From Diplolepis rosae (Eukaryota; Arthropoda; Insecta; Hymenoptera; Diplolepididae), in contig JAPYXD010000753.1 of the NCBI GenBank assembly GCA_030998225.1, forward strand, positions 4,030,001 to 4,094,000: DNA of 64,000 nucleotides, in the 5' to 3' direction. The notes beneath the pieces are model-generated. The model was not told where the DNA came from and did no database searches. It was given only the letters and a program-made list of their open reading frames with translations. Shown piece after piece: positions 22,640 through 35,086 of the stretch (within the stretch, counting starts at the first letter, position 1; every line of letters starts with the position of its first letter). Position numbers and translations under genes: made by a program.

Positions 22640-24545
22640 ATGAAAATACTCAACCCATGATATTCTGATCTGATATATTGAAAATTACTATATGGTCTCT
22701 TGGTAAAAAATTCGTCGAAAAAGCTTCTGACCGCATCCTTGACGTCTTCTGCTTCGATAGTGGGTTCCAGGTCGGCGATCTCGACCTCGATCCGGGGGAT
22801 GAGATGTCGGACCGTCCCCCTGGCTCCAATTACCTCTCTAAAGGACCCTCTGTTTTTTGTGGAACATTTAAGTTCCACTAGTAAGTCCTTGAAGCGCGTC
22901 TCCCTGATTCCCTGGACTGTGGCGCCCAGTTCGTCAGGGTTAACACGCTTCTTAAGTTCGCGCAGGATAATAGAGTAGCTCATCCCTTGCGCTGGTTTGA
23001 TAAGCACCACTTCTGGGCGCGCACGGCGAGGTTTCACCGACGTGTTGGAAGGCTTCTTTCCTTTCTTCTTCCGGAGGTCCTTCTTCCTGGGGACAACTAC
23101 CCACTCCTCTTCCTTTTTGGAGGCTTTAGTCCTCTTCTCCATTGGTTTCGTGACCGCAGGCACCTCCGGACTTACAGTCGGCTCTCTACGCCGCTTGCAC
23201 GATGTGCCCACTCCCATGTATTACAAAGGGGTACTTACAGATGGTGGCGGGGCAAATGAATTTATATCAGTGACATCTAGGGGACGTAACAGGAACTAAA
23301 TTTCACGTAAACTACCCCTCCCCCCTCCACTTCAGATACAGAAATGAAGGGTAAGAAATTTTCGCCTTCCCATGCGAAAAAGGAAAAATTAGGATTTTAT
23401 TATATTTGAGGATACTTTACATAGCTTAAATCAGCTTTGAATGGGACTGGAGTTTTATCTTTATCGACACTTGAATCCGGATTAAAAATTGAAGAACGAA
23501 AATACTTTTTAATGCAAACTTTCTTAGCGCGTTTTGCAATATAATACGTAATTAATTTTTATGAACAAAACGAGAAACCAAGCCTTTATGAGTTTTATTT
23601 TAGATTCAAAACAAAATTTATTGGTGACTTACCCGATTTGCAGCTACAACTATTTTCATTTGGAGGGCAAACAGTAAAGTACTGCTGATTGTTGGCACAT
23701 TAGTCCAGGTATTAGCACTTTAAAGATCGAAGTTCATTAAAATCACTTAAAATCGCAATCAATTTTAATCAGTTACAGCATGCAGACAAGTGACAACATG
23801 TCTACCGCGCACGGCGTTCATTTCGATGAACACTAGCACTACACTACACTACACACTAGCGGCGACTAGGGGACGTAGCAATCACTATTTTTCTTTCGCT
23901 ACTTGGCCTATGGGAGTGGGCACACCGTGGCCGCTTGCGTGTGTCCGGCGTGGACCTCGCAGCCGGCTGTGGGAGGGTTTAGCTACCCTCGTCAACAACT
24001 CCCTTGTTTTTGGGTGGTTTCACCTCCTTGATCTTCTTCACCATCAGACCTCGCATCAGGTACTCGAAGGAGTGGAGGTAGCAGACGGTATCATACCGCA
24101 GCGCCCCGAGCTCCTTCTTCGCCTCCTGAATTCCGTCCCTGATAGGAAGGTGCATATTCTTTTTGGTCCTGGAGAAGCTCTCCATCTTCTCTAGGGCCGA
24201 TTCCACCTTCTTCAGGATCTCCAACTGCTTCTCGTTCCTCACGTAAAGCCAGTCCCGGTACTGCCGTACCTGGGATTTATCGATCTCGAACGGATCCAGT
24301 GTCTCCTCCGTCACGTCCAATTCACCTCCAAACATCTCCTCACGCATACTTTTATTTAGTTTTTGAAACTCCATTTTAATTCCCACGATTAGCTAGGGAA
24401 GTATTCGGTCCGCCCCTGCAGAGCCCCGCATGCAGGGGTAAGGCCTCAATACTCTAGGAGGTGGCCTGGTTTCCTAGAGACACCGTGCGAGACACCACTC
24501 CCTGGTGCCATGCAGCTCTCGGCAAGGTAGTTAACACCTTGGCTT
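22640..24545 (-). pseudogene. R1-like non-LTR retrotransposon, 5' UTR and interrupted ORF1
   Basis: Minus-strand fragment. The 5' leader (24545-24390, ending TAGCTAATCGTGGGAATT) precedes an ORF1 start at 24375. The first part (to about 23980) is acidic, rich in Lys/Glu and probably coiled coil (LEILKKVESALEKMES). The second part (about 23217-22640) has the basic linker (KDLRKKKGKK) and the gag-like domain (MSYSIILRELKKRVNPDELG, TRFKDLLVELK, ARGTVRHLIPRIEVEIADLEP) typical of R1-clade ORF1. The domain stops before any CCHC knuckles, and no reverse transcriptase follows. About 690 bp of foreign sequence (23222-23908), edged by the inverted repeat ATGGGAGTGGGCACA, splits the ORF. Confidence 0.7.
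23222..23908. other. Unidentified insert inside the R1-like ORF1
   Basis: Bounded by inverted copies of ATGGGAGTGGGCACA. Contains ACTACACTACACTACAC near 23840 and two similar GGGGACGTARCARGAAC-like words (about 23280 and 23872). No coding sequence recognised. It could be an insertion or the trace of a local rearrangement. Confidence 0.4.
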
Positions 24546-24550
24546 GGGGA

Positions 24551-26210
24551 TTATTCCTTCGGGATTGTCAGGACTTTGAGATCAGACACAATCGGCCATT
24601 GATGTTTGTTGTAATCGATCAATCGTAGAATTTTTTTCATTGTTTGATATGTCTCTTTCATATCAGTAGCGTACGCTACTGGAACTGATGGCAACTGATT
24701 TTCATTATGTAATAATACTGCTTCGAGACCTAAGATATATATAAATCGAACGTGAATCCTAGAATTATGATGTAATTTTTCTCTCACACGTATGGCTTAC
24801 GTAAATTACCCTTAACTTTTTAGGGTTGACCCTCGACTTGAGGGTTCACTCTGAAGTTGAGAATCTTACCCCGAAAATTGCGGTTCAACACCAAAAGTTG
24901 AGGTTTAACCCTGGAAGTTGAGTGTTGATACCGAAAGTTGAGGGTTAACCCTCTAGTTAAGTGACCGAAATAACTCTGAAATTTGAAGCTAAATTTGAAG
25001 GTTAACCCTGAAAAGTTGAGGGTGATTTCAGTAAGGGATGCCGATAAAATACTCAGTTTTACATGAACCATCCATAAATAACCGCCAATCTTTTGGGCAG
25101 TGCTCGTGATTAAGGAAAACGAACAATTCATTTACATCTACGCAATATACAAGCTTGTTGTCGGTATCATGATCTTTGAAAATCTGTTCGAACGAAGTTA
25201 GGTTCCTATGTGGTGCGCATGTCACTTTCCATAAGATTCCATTGCTTCAATCGGGACGATAAAATCTCTGTTTATCTTGATGATAGTCCCAAATCGCGCA
25301 CGAGATCATTATAATCTTGATTTGACATTAAATGTCGTTCCATTGCTCTTGTTCCAGTTGGAATATATGGTTCGTCATATTTCTCACGAGGAGTTTTCAT
25401 CGCTGGATTTAGGAGGATTTTCAGGGTTTTCTGTTGCAGCTGGCTTATCTTGACTCTCCCTTGGGACTGGTTTCGATATAGTTAGCACATTAGCATATTG
25501 TATGCGGTTGAGGGTTTTGTAGTGATGACCAACAATGTTTGTTTGGCAGAAGTAGCAATCCTCCGGCTTAAGATATATTTGACGGTGCCAAACCATAGGA
25601 GTTACAAATGGCAAACGGTTTTTATCGCATTTATCAGGTAACCATTATTTTAGTGTTGTAGAGCACGTCGAACAAACATACTCGGGTTCATACCAAACAC
25701 TTTCAACGTACGAGCGGTTCAAGAACAGATTAAACGCTTCAACAACGGCTTGATTTTTTTTTAAGTCTAAACGGTATTGCTTATCAACGAATAGGCCGCA
25801 AGCGTAACAAAACTGATTGCGCTTATCGCACATATTGCTTTTGTTCGAAATACAGTTTTTTAAGCGTGTAAGAATGAGTGAAATAAAAACTGATGCTTTA
25901 AGATAAAGAGCCCGAGTGACAGCGCGAACATTTTGTTTCTCGAAAATGTTCCATAACTTGTTCAATTAACGATTGATTTTTGATATTAAACACTTATTTC
26001 ACTCGTAATGGTACGTGAATTCCAAATATTAATGTAAACGGCAACATTTTTGACCAAAAAACGTTTTAAAACATCGTCAAAGTTGAAAAAAGTTTTAAAA
26101 TCCGCATTTGCTTGATAAATAGACACAGTAACCGCAAAAATTTCACAAAACAATACATATTGTTCTAAAGGTCTATATTTTCCCTTTCTGAAACCGTTGA
26201 GCAATCGAAA
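24551..26210 (-). pseudogene. Broken ORFs of an unclassified arthropod repeat-encoded protein
   Basis: Minus-strand pieces in order: 25965-25645 (CDKRNQFCYACGLFV, CSTC: paired cysteines), 25614-25384 (MVWHRQIYLKPEDCYFCQTN), a piece near 25330-25230 (MSNQDYNDLVRDLGLSSR), 25225-25040 (NLTSFEQIFKDHDT, DWRLFMDGS) and 24787-24551 (LEAVLLHNENQLPSVPVAYA, WPIVSDLKVL). From memory, proteins of this type are repeated in many arthropod genomes as uncharacterised transposon-derived ORFs. I cannot assign a class. Frameshifts and a MITE at 24797-25037 interrupt it. Confidence 0.55.
24797..25037. mobile_element. MITE of AGGGTTGACCC/AAGTTGAGGGTT words
   Basis: Ends CTTACGTAAATTACCCT and GGGTGATTTCAGTAAGG are roughly inverted. 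The interior repeats AAGTTGAGGGTTAACCCT-like units. It interrupts the preceding ORF between its DWRLFMDGS and LEAVLLHN blocks. Confidence 0.6.
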
Positions 26211-26239
26211 ATCGGTTGAAAATTGAATGAATAACTGAT

Positions 26240-27330
26240 TTATGAGTGTGTGAAAGAACGTAAAAACGGTTTGTTAACAACAGATTAAAATTTTGAGGGT
26301 GTTAGACAACGTTCATACACCGTTTCATGTTATACTAGACGAGACCGAGACCTACAACCTCCACTAGGTCACTTGAAAAGTTCATGCAGTTTTTTTTGTT
26401 TTTGTAGCACCGTGTTATAGAATTATTCTGATTCGCCTTAACTATTATTATCCAGGAAAGCATGAAATTATTTCCATGATTTCCAGTTTAAAAGTAAAAG
26501 ACTTGATTTGCTCCAATATGTTTTTAATAATGAAAATAACCACGACTTCTAGGTAAAAACGGGTTCTTCAGACACTACAGAATGTTGTAAAGGAAGAGTT
26601 AAGGGGGTCCCCTGAGTGATATTTTTTTAAAAATCGATATTATTTTGCAATTCTTGGGCAAGATTGAAAAAAATCTACTGAACATTTCAACTGGAAATCG
26701 TATCTAATTAATCTAACAAGAATACCCAAAGTACCCACGTAGCGGTTTTTTAAAATTTTGTATTTTTTATAGCTCATAACATAACGAGAAAATGCATTAG
26801 AACAATCGATTTTCAGTAAAAAGACCGACACTTTATCAATTTTCAAAATTTTGACCAAGTCCTACGTGGGTGACTCGACCACTACATAGCAAATAAGGAA
26901 ATTTTTTTTTCTACTGGTAACTTGAAAAAACAATTTTTCTAGTAGCGTGTCATAAACTGCATGTTATTGCCACTTTAGTGCAAAGACATCTATTTTTTGA
27001 CCCCGAGCAGGAAGAAATCTTGTGCAACACGGGAAAAACATTCATTTTCTCTAGTTGCACAATACACTATTGTTTGCCCCGTAGGGAGCAATAGAATGCA
27101 TTTTATAACCCGCTAGTAGTTAAACTCTATTAAATTCTGAATCACTTACTGAGCAATTTTTCGAATATCTATTAGTAATAAAATTTTTCTCATTGCCGAA
27201 ACAATCATAATATTTATACTTCTACATATAAAACCCAGACTCGAATTTTGTCTTCGAAGTATCTAAATCGTAAAATATACTTGAAACTTTTTATGTGCTC
27301 AGTAAAACAAATGGTTGAAGTTTATTCCTC
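26240..27330. other. Repeat-derived and AT-rich sequence before copy 3
   Basis: No gene seen. 26995-27115 is a fragment of the intron-1 satellite (GGGGAAAAACATTC..., GGGAGCAATAGAATGCATT). 27130-27330 resembles the upstream flank of copies 4 and 5 (ATTGCCGAAACAATCATAA). Confidence 0.5.
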
Positions 27331-27339
27331 ACATCTAAT

Positions 27340-27396
27340 AGACCTTTCGTAATAATAACGACACAGTAAATTATACCTATATATAGCTGCAAAGAT
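27340..27396 (+). promoter_or_regulatory. Orphan promoter of copy 3
   Basis: The family promoter block (CGTAATAATAACGACACAGT, then TATACCTATATATAGC) is intact up to CTGCAAAGATTTTTTTT. It then jumps straight into the MITE right half, so exon 1 is gone. Confidence 0.75.
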
Positions 27397-27901
27397 TTTT
27401 TTTTGGATCTTTTTCCACATAAATTATGAAATATATCAATTTTTCTTAATAAACTGGATATTTCTTCAACCAAACAGTAGGAACTATTTCCAGTTCTATG
27501 TATGAAATATTTCCGACTATATCTTTGGAAAAATTTACGACCCATTTGTATTTTAAACTGTCCGACTATTTTCGGAAAAATTTCCGAAAATTTTTTTACA
27601 ATGTATGAAATAGTATATTATGCAACTAAGGATAAAAAAGTTTGTTTTGCGAGTGTGAAGTTTAATGCACGAGCAAAGCGACGGTAACAACCACACGAGT
27701 TAGCTGTTTTTTACTTTTATATCAACATGATACCTACTTTCTTAATACCCAGGGTTGAAAGTACGCACAAGCGTAAAATCAATTATTTTCACTTCACTAT
27801 ACAGGCAATGAAATTTGAATTTTTTAGCAAGGATGCTATGAGAAAGTAATTGAATACCTTTGAATTTTTCCTATATGAAATAAATTTCTTTTTCCTACAA
27901 G

Positions 27902-28919
27902 ATAGCATCAGTCTCTTTGGTGTTTTGATACACAAAAAGAATATTTTTGGCAGTGCATTCTTATATGCACCAAAGAAAGCTTTATCTTCTGATAATCTAA
28001 TAACAAATTACCAGGAATTCGAAAAAATCGCAGAATTTCCGAATAATGTTTCGATTCTTTTCGGATTCGGAATAAATGATCAAATACAGAAGTATAAAGT
28101 TGCTACCTATAAAACATGTGTGATTGGAGGACTCATAATCCTTACAGTGAGTAATTTTACACTTATCAGGCGGTTCTCATATCACATTGCAGAATCGTAA
28201 ATATTAAGTACATACTTCTAATTACAAAAATTAAACATTACTGTAGTTGAATAAGAAAGTTGAGGAGCCGATAAAGGATAGCATACCGCAGGATTCGTCA
28301 TTCATTTCCGATAGTCTTTATGGTTCAGGCAGTTTCAATGTACTAAAATGGCCTAATGTTTGTCAAAATCGTAAGTTTGATGTGTTGATGTTATTTAAAA
28401 CCTTTATCATTATTATGCTGGGTCACTATAATGTTTAGACAGTAAGTTTTTTTCAATTGTGTTATGGTCACATCATTTTTTTCAGGAAGAATGATAAAAA
28501 GTGAAATTTATACATGTACACTAGATGAAAATCATAATCAATATCTAGATGCTCCAAAAGAGACCTTTGAAGTAAGTATCAACATTTTTACAGTTAAATT
28601 AGAAAAAATATATGTATATCTTTGTGTTATCTATTTTTCTTGATCAAGAAAAAGTAAAATGTAAATCTTCTACACATTATAGGGAATTGTGGGTTGCCCT
28701 ATATTCCAAGGTGGTAGTCTTGTAGCAATTGCTTCTAGCTATAATAAGGAATCAGGACGTCTTTACATTATATCTGTTTTAAGCTTAAAGTATTTCTATC
28801 CAAATTTTGAAGCTCCACAAAATAGTGGAGAAGTATCGACTGGTAATCGTTGGCTTAGCAGGGATAGATTATTTATGACAATTACAAAATGCTTAATGCC
28901 AAGTAAAAGTGAAGAGTGA
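27902..28919 (+). pseudogene. Array copy 3: exons 2-5 only, signal-peptide exon deleted
   Basis: Exons 27902-28146, 28247-28370, 28486-28571, 28683-28919 keep open frames and family splice sites. Motif equivalents are FGSAFLYAPKKALSSDNLI, VIGGLIILTL and GIVGCPIF. Exon 1 is absent: the promoter joins the MITE at a shared T run (about 27390), matching copy 2 from 17785 to 20296, a loss of about 2.5 kb. A second deletion in the 3' UTR (near 28973) removes the AATAAA signals kept in the other copies. With no signal peptide and no usual poly(A) signal it is probably a recent pseudogene, unless an alternative first exon exists. Confidence 0.75.
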
Positions 28920-28974
28920 TAAAGCAAAAATTGTGTAAAGATTGTAGGACTCAGTGCCAACAAGTTTTCGAAAA

Positions 28975-30570
28975 TTTCCAAAATTACGTTCAACTTATAA
29001 ATTACATGTGATTTTTAACATTTTAATTTTAAATTCGAGAAATGCAATTTTTTTATATTCAACATGTAGTTTTTATTTGGATAACTCCTACACAAAATAT
29101 TAGATACCTTTTTAAAATGTTTTTTTTCATTTAGATAAGTTTCTTGACTTGAGATTATTTCAATTTAATTTGATCTTTGGAGGTAAAAGTCATTTATGGA
29201 TTATAGATGTGCCTAAACATTTTTAAATCGCGTTAATGGCGTGAAGGCATACATTTTTCATTATTGTCAAATAATCATTTCCATATTCAAGTATTTATGT
29301 CTAAAATGTATTTATAATACTATAATTAAATTTGATATTTTATGAACAATCTGTTTCCCAAGTCAATTTACTTCAAACATGCATATGATGCAGAAAATTC
29401 TTTCCTACCTGAAACATTTCATATGTTTGCTATCAAATATTTTATTTCAAAAACTCTGAATATGATTTCCAAATATTTTGAGTATTTATTTTCAGTACTT
29501 CTAATTCGAAAGTATCAATCGTTGATATTTTATTTTACCATTTAACTCATCACAACATCCTAATATATCAAGGAAACACCAAATTTACGTTGTTTAAATA
29601 CTAATTTTGAATTCTCACTCTTAAAGTTCCTGATTTGAAGGCGTAGATTTCCATACTTTATCTTTAAACTTTTTTAATCCACAAATACCAAATTTGTATC
29701 TTTCATGTCTCCAAATTGAAGGATTGCCAGCATGATATGTTTTGAAAATGTTTGTTTTATTTAGTTAAGTTTCTTGACTGGAGATTATTTCAATTTAATT
29801 TTATCTTTGGATGTAAAAGTTATTTATGAATTGTAGATGTGCCTACAAATTTTTAAATCGCGTTAATGGCGTGAAGGCATACATTTTTCATTATTGTCAA
29901 ATAATCTTTTTAAACATCTGTTTTTATCTACCGTGATCTCGGTATTGCGAACTAATGAAATATCCAAATTAAATATTTATTCATCAAATGGTTAATAACT
30001 GTTATATTTATCATGATTAAGCAGTTTTTATCATTATTTTTTCAGCTTCAATAGTCTACGCATTTTCAACAGGAAAAATTTGTATTTTAAAAAAAAATTT
30101 CCATATCAAGTATTTATGTCTAAACTTTATTTACAATACTGTAATTATATTTGATATTTAATGAAGTATCTGTTTCCCAAGGCAATTTACTTTAAACATG
30201 CATATGATGCAGAAAATTCTTTTCTACCTGTTCAAGCAATTATTATAACAAAATCCGATGTTACAAAAAATTGTTGAAAGAATAAAATACTGAATATTAA
30301 AAAAATGTGAATTTTTTTCATTACTGTGAGACCTTACTTTGCATTAGTCAGTTTTTCATCACAATCTGGAATAACCTAAATTTTAATTTAGTTTCTATTA
30401 CAAATTTTTTTTCTTAGTTCTTGAAAAAACAAAGAAAGTATAAGGGGCATAATACACAATATTTACCACCAAAATTTTCTTTCATGTAAAATATTTTTTT
30501 TTTCTATTTTAAGGTAGTGTCGTGCCAAAAATCAGTCTCTGAAAAAAGAAGTTTTTCTATGATTTCAAGA
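28975..30570. repeat. Copy 3 downstream flank with internal tandem duplication
   Basis: The 3' flank of the array unit (AGATAAGTTTCTTGACT..., CGCGTTAATGGCGTGAAGGC) appears twice, near 29142-29290 and 29766-29910. Related flank sequence follows copies 4 (40555-40690) and 5 (47625-47760). No genes seen. Confidence 0.65.
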
Positions 30571-30574
30571 CTGG

Positions 30575-31116
30575 TAATTATATCATCAGCCGTGTCATAT
30601 GTAAGGAAAGACACTCTTTTTAATAAAAAAAATTTAAAAATTACGAAAAATAATATTTTAATAATGTTTTTTGTAATAGGATATTTCCTTATTATCGCTT
30701 CTTACCAATTTTTTGAAAATCAATGAAGTTTCTTAAATCGTAGCTTATTTTTTCGATGAAAATATTCTCTACAACTTAACCGTTTCCAATTTTTGAAAAT
30801 AAATCAATTATTATCAAATTCAGCAATTTGTTTATAAAAATTTCGTTTTGGAAAATTGTTTTTTAATGATTTCAACCATTAAAGAATTTATTTTCAAAAA
30901 TTAGAAACGGTTAAGTTGTAGAGAATATTTTCATCGAAAAAATAAGCTATGATTTAAGAAACTTCAGTAATTTTCAAAAAATTGGTAAGAAGAAATAATA
31001 AGGAAATATCCTAATACAAAAAACATTATTAAAATATTATTTTTCGTAATTTTTAAATTTTTTTTATTAAAAAGAGTGTCTTCCGTTACATATGACACGG
31101 CTGATGATATAATTAT
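30575..31116. mobile_element. Foldback hairpin, arms about 225 bp
   Basis: Left arm 30575-30800 is reverse-complementary to 30890-31116 (ATATCATCAGCCGTGTCATA at the left tip), with a loop of about 90 bp. The short open frame at 30517-30726 is a by-product of the arm. Confidence 0.75.
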
Positions 31117-34100
31117 GGATGAAAGTGTCCGTCTGTCTGAGAGGTTATAAATACTCTTTTAAGGTTTTTCATCTTGAATATGTAATTAACTACAGTTTTC
31201 TAAGTGTTTTATGTAATTACCGCAATTTATGTAATTTTTTTTAACAATAATGTGATATACGAAAAAAACGTAAGAATGCAAATTTGTTCTTTTTAATAAG
31301 GTCTACAAATATTGTCTCACATAGTTTCTGATAAAACATATATTTTTCGTTTCAATTCCAAAAAATACGATTAAAATTCAAAAATTCCATTTCTTAGAAG
31401 AAATATGAGAGATAAAAAAGACGTTTAGATGGAAAATTATTTATGATATAGAAGTTTGAGACGTCTCAAACCCAAACTTGTGACGAATTGTGAGACGGGA
31501 AATTAAGAAATTTAACCCTACATGTGCGAAGTCCGCGAAGATTGCATATGTGCATATATGCTATAGGACGAATCGTCTCACAACTTCTGTCGGCCTGCTT
31601 GAAGTCGAACCCAAAAGCAGGTAGTAGATCATGACAATGAAAGCAATAAACTGTACGCGTGGCGTACTCCTAATTAAATATTAATACTATCCCTCATTAG
31701 CCCAAGAGATTGAAAATCGTAAAGCTTTTTTGCAAAACACATAATATGAGTGTCATGCATCAAATCATAAATATTTGAGAAAATCATGCGTCACTTGCAT
31801 TCAGAAAGTATGGTTTTTCCATTACAATTTCTGAATATGCATTACTGGATTATTCGAAATACTTTCAAACGAGTAACTTTTTGAGATTGAGTTACTTTTT
31901 CGAAATAGTAACATTTCAAACTTATTCATCTAGGGAAGGAATGGGGCAAGCCATCAGTGTTTTGCAAAGGGAACAAGTGTTGGAGCAAACACTAGTGGCA
32001 TAAAACTGATTCCCGATATGATACGAGATATTTCCCAAACTCATGGTCGAAAAAAACTATGACGTCCTCCTATTCTTTAAAGTTTTAAATCTCTAGCTGA
32101 TAGAGAAAACCTTTACGAAACGAGAGAATCGTATTAAAAAGTTCTCGTCGAATGGGAAGTTGGTTTTTTATTCAAAAAAAATATATAAAATTTTCTGGAA
32201 TTTGGGGTCTATTTGAACGCTCAATTGCTCCGAGCTAAACGGCATTTCTGATTCTTAGTTAAGCATGGATGATAAAGCAAAGTTCCAACTTCATATTGCA
32301 GAAAAGTATGTCAAGTAAAAGTGCATAGAACTTGAGATTTTGCTCTTTTCGCAGTTGCATAAATTCGTCTAACTTGCCAAAAATCAAACTTTCTGAATGC
32401 CAGATATGACACGAAAATCGTCTCACAACTTCTGTCGGACCGCTTGAAGTCGAACTCAAAAGCAGGTAGTAGATCATGACAATGGAAGCAATAAACTGTA
32501 CGCGTGGCGTACTCCTAATTGAAAATTAATATTATCCCTCATTAGCCCATGAGATTGAAAATCGTAAAGTTTTCTCGCAAAACACATAATATGAGTGTCA
32601 TGCATCAAATCATAAATATTTGAGAAAATCATGCGTCACTTGCATTCAGAAAGTATGGTTTTTCCATTACAATTTCTGTATATGCACTTCTGGATTATTC
32701 AAATTATTTATCAAACAAGTAACTTTTTGAGATTGCATTACTCTTTGTAAAAGAGTAACATTTCAAGCTCACGTGACTACGGAAGAAATGGGGCAAGCCA
32801 TCAGTGTTTTGCGAAGGGAACAAGTGTTGGAGCAAACACTAGTGGCATAAAACTGACTGCTATATGATACGAGACATTTCCAAAACTCATGCAATAAATT
32901 GACTTCGTAGACGGTCGAAAAAAACTATGACGTCCTCCTATTCTTTAAAGTTTTAAATCTCTAGCTGATAGAGAAAACCTTTACGAAACGAAAGAATCGT
33001 ATTAAAAAGTTCGCGTCGAATGGGAAGTTGGTTTTTTATTAAAAAAAAAAAAATTTTTAATTTCTGGTATTTGGGGTCTATTTGAACGCTCAATTGCTCC
33101 GAGCTAAACGGCATTTCTGATTCGTAGTTTAGCATGGATGATAAAGCAAAGTTCCAACTTCATATTGCAGAAAAGTATGTCAAGTAAAAGTGCATAGAAC
33201 TTGAGATTTTGCTCTTTTCGCAGTTGCACAAATTCGTCTAAATTGCCAAAAATCAAATTTTCTGAATGCCAGATATGAGACGAAAATCGTCTCACAACTT
33301 CTGTCGGACCGCTTGAAGTCGAACTCAAAAGTAGGTAGTAGATCATGACAATGGAAGCAATAAACTGTACGCGTGGCGTACTCCTAATTGAAAATTAATA
33401 TTATCCCTCATTAGCCCATAAGATTGAAAATCGTAAAGTTTTTTTGCAAAACACATAATATGAGTGTCATGCATCAAATCATAAATATTTGAGAAAATCA
33501 TGCGTCAGTTGCATTCAGAAAGTATGGTTTTTCCATTACAATTTCTGAATATGCATTACTGGATTTTTCGAAATACTTTCAAACGAGTAACTTTTTGAGA
33601 TTGAGTTACTTTTCCGAAAAGAGTAACATTTCAAACTTATTCATCTAGGGAAGGAATCGGGCAAGCTATCAGTGTTTTGCAAAGGGAACAAGTGTTGGAG
33701 AAAACACTAGTGGCATAAAACTGACTGCCGATATGATACGAGACATTTCCAAACTTTTGTCTTTTGATTTATAGAGGTATTGTTTATTGCTTCTATTGTA
33801 TTTTTTCGCTACCTGATCTAGGGATAAATTTCCGTCTCTTATGAGAATCTTTCTTCATTTTTCGTCTCAAATTCGTCACAAGTTTGGGTTTGAGACGTCT
33901 CAAACTTCTATATCATAAATTATTTGCCTAAATCAAGTCTACAAATTCTCATCAAGACACTTCTCGACAGAATGTATATTCTATGTTTTGATTATAAGAA
34001 ACACTATTGAAATTCCATTTTTTAACCTAAATATGTGAGATACGAGATAAGTGATGTTCTGGAAAATCGTTTCCTTAAATAAAGTCTAGGATTGTTTTTC

Positions 34101-34470
34101 CTTTTTCAGATATTTGGAAGAAAATAAATTATTTTAATCATGTAATTTGTAAAAAGTTACTGAAATGTATACAAAAAATCGAGCGCGAAGCGCGAGTGTC
34201 ATGATGAGAATGTCTTCCTTAAGGCCGATAGAGTCTTAAGTAAATTGAATTTCCTGTTTCACTTAAATTCAAAAAGAAATTTAGTGACTTTGAGAAAATG
34301 TGTAATTCACATCATCTGTAATATTATAAAGTTAGTTTGAGCTTTAGAATCAAATTATAAGAAATAAACTTAAATGTATGCGAAAAGCATAAGACCGAGC
34401 GCTAAGCGCGAAGTCTAAAAAGAACGGAGCGCGAAGCGCGCAAGGAGAATGTGCCCGCAAAGCGGACAGA
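31117..34470. mobile_element. T-tract element, third copy (truncated left, interrupted)
   Basis: Right end matches the elements at 38158-39448 and 46129-47612, with GAGCGCGAAGCGCG repeats and the terminal hairpin GCCCGCAAAGCGGACAGA followed by a T run. The left end begins only at the GTCTGTCTGA stretch. A MULE-like element is inserted at 31443-33916. Confidence 0.65.
31443..33916. mobile_element. MULE-like element with 9-bp target duplication and internal tandem units
   Basis: Inverted ends ATGATATAGAAGTTTGAGAC and GTCTCAAACTTCTATATCAT extend about 60 bp. Perfect 9-bp duplication AAATTATTT at 31434-31442 and 33917-33925. The related element at about 46940 shows the uninterrupted site. The interior is three tandem units with a period of about 850-870 bp (CGTCTCACAACTTCTGTCGG near 31567, 32417, 33287). 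No transposase seen. Duplication length and long TIRs fit the Mutator group. Confidence 0.8.
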
Positions 34471-35040
34471 TTTTTTTGTTATTTTTTGCACCATCAAGTG
34501 TCGTCATCTAACGGACTAAAAGGTAAGTTCGTTACGAAATATTGAAAGCATTAGCATCCAATTTCATCGTTGTGATAACCTACAATTGATGCAATATTGT
34601 CTTTGTCGAATATTCTGACTGACATTTTTCGAGTGTTTCGTTTCAGGCAAAAAAACTTTTTTTGCCTGAGTGTCTTTTGTTTTTTTTCTTATTTTTTCGC
34701 CCTCGCTTTGCTCGTGCGCAACTTCACACTCGTCAGAATCATCCTTTTCCTCCCTTGTAGCATAAATATCTATTAATATATCTAATGCTTTATTATTTGA
34801 TAAAGTTCTCACTGCTGTTATTTTTATATGGAATTTAAGCTTAAAGTATGTCTTAGAGCAAAAAAACGTTCTTCAAAGATAAGAAAAACTTACTTTATCA
34901 CACAAGATTACATAACATCTTTAGAAATCAAATTTTCCTTATTACCGAAACAATGATGATAACGATTTTTATGCTTCTGCATATAGAATCAAGATAATGT
35001 ATTCATGATTTTTTTTACGCAGACACAAATATATTTATAA
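34471..35040. other. Upstream flank of copy 4
   Basis: Contains a minus-strand open frame at 34812-34564 (acidic and Lys-rich, EEKDDSDECE), which is not recognised and may be a transposon fragment. Parts of the stretch (about 34590-34650 and 34785-35040) recur before copy 5 (42441-42770). Confidence 0.45.
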
Positions 35041-35086
35041 TTTACTGTAAAGATTTTTCAGAGTATAGTTTTGAAAATCAACGAAG

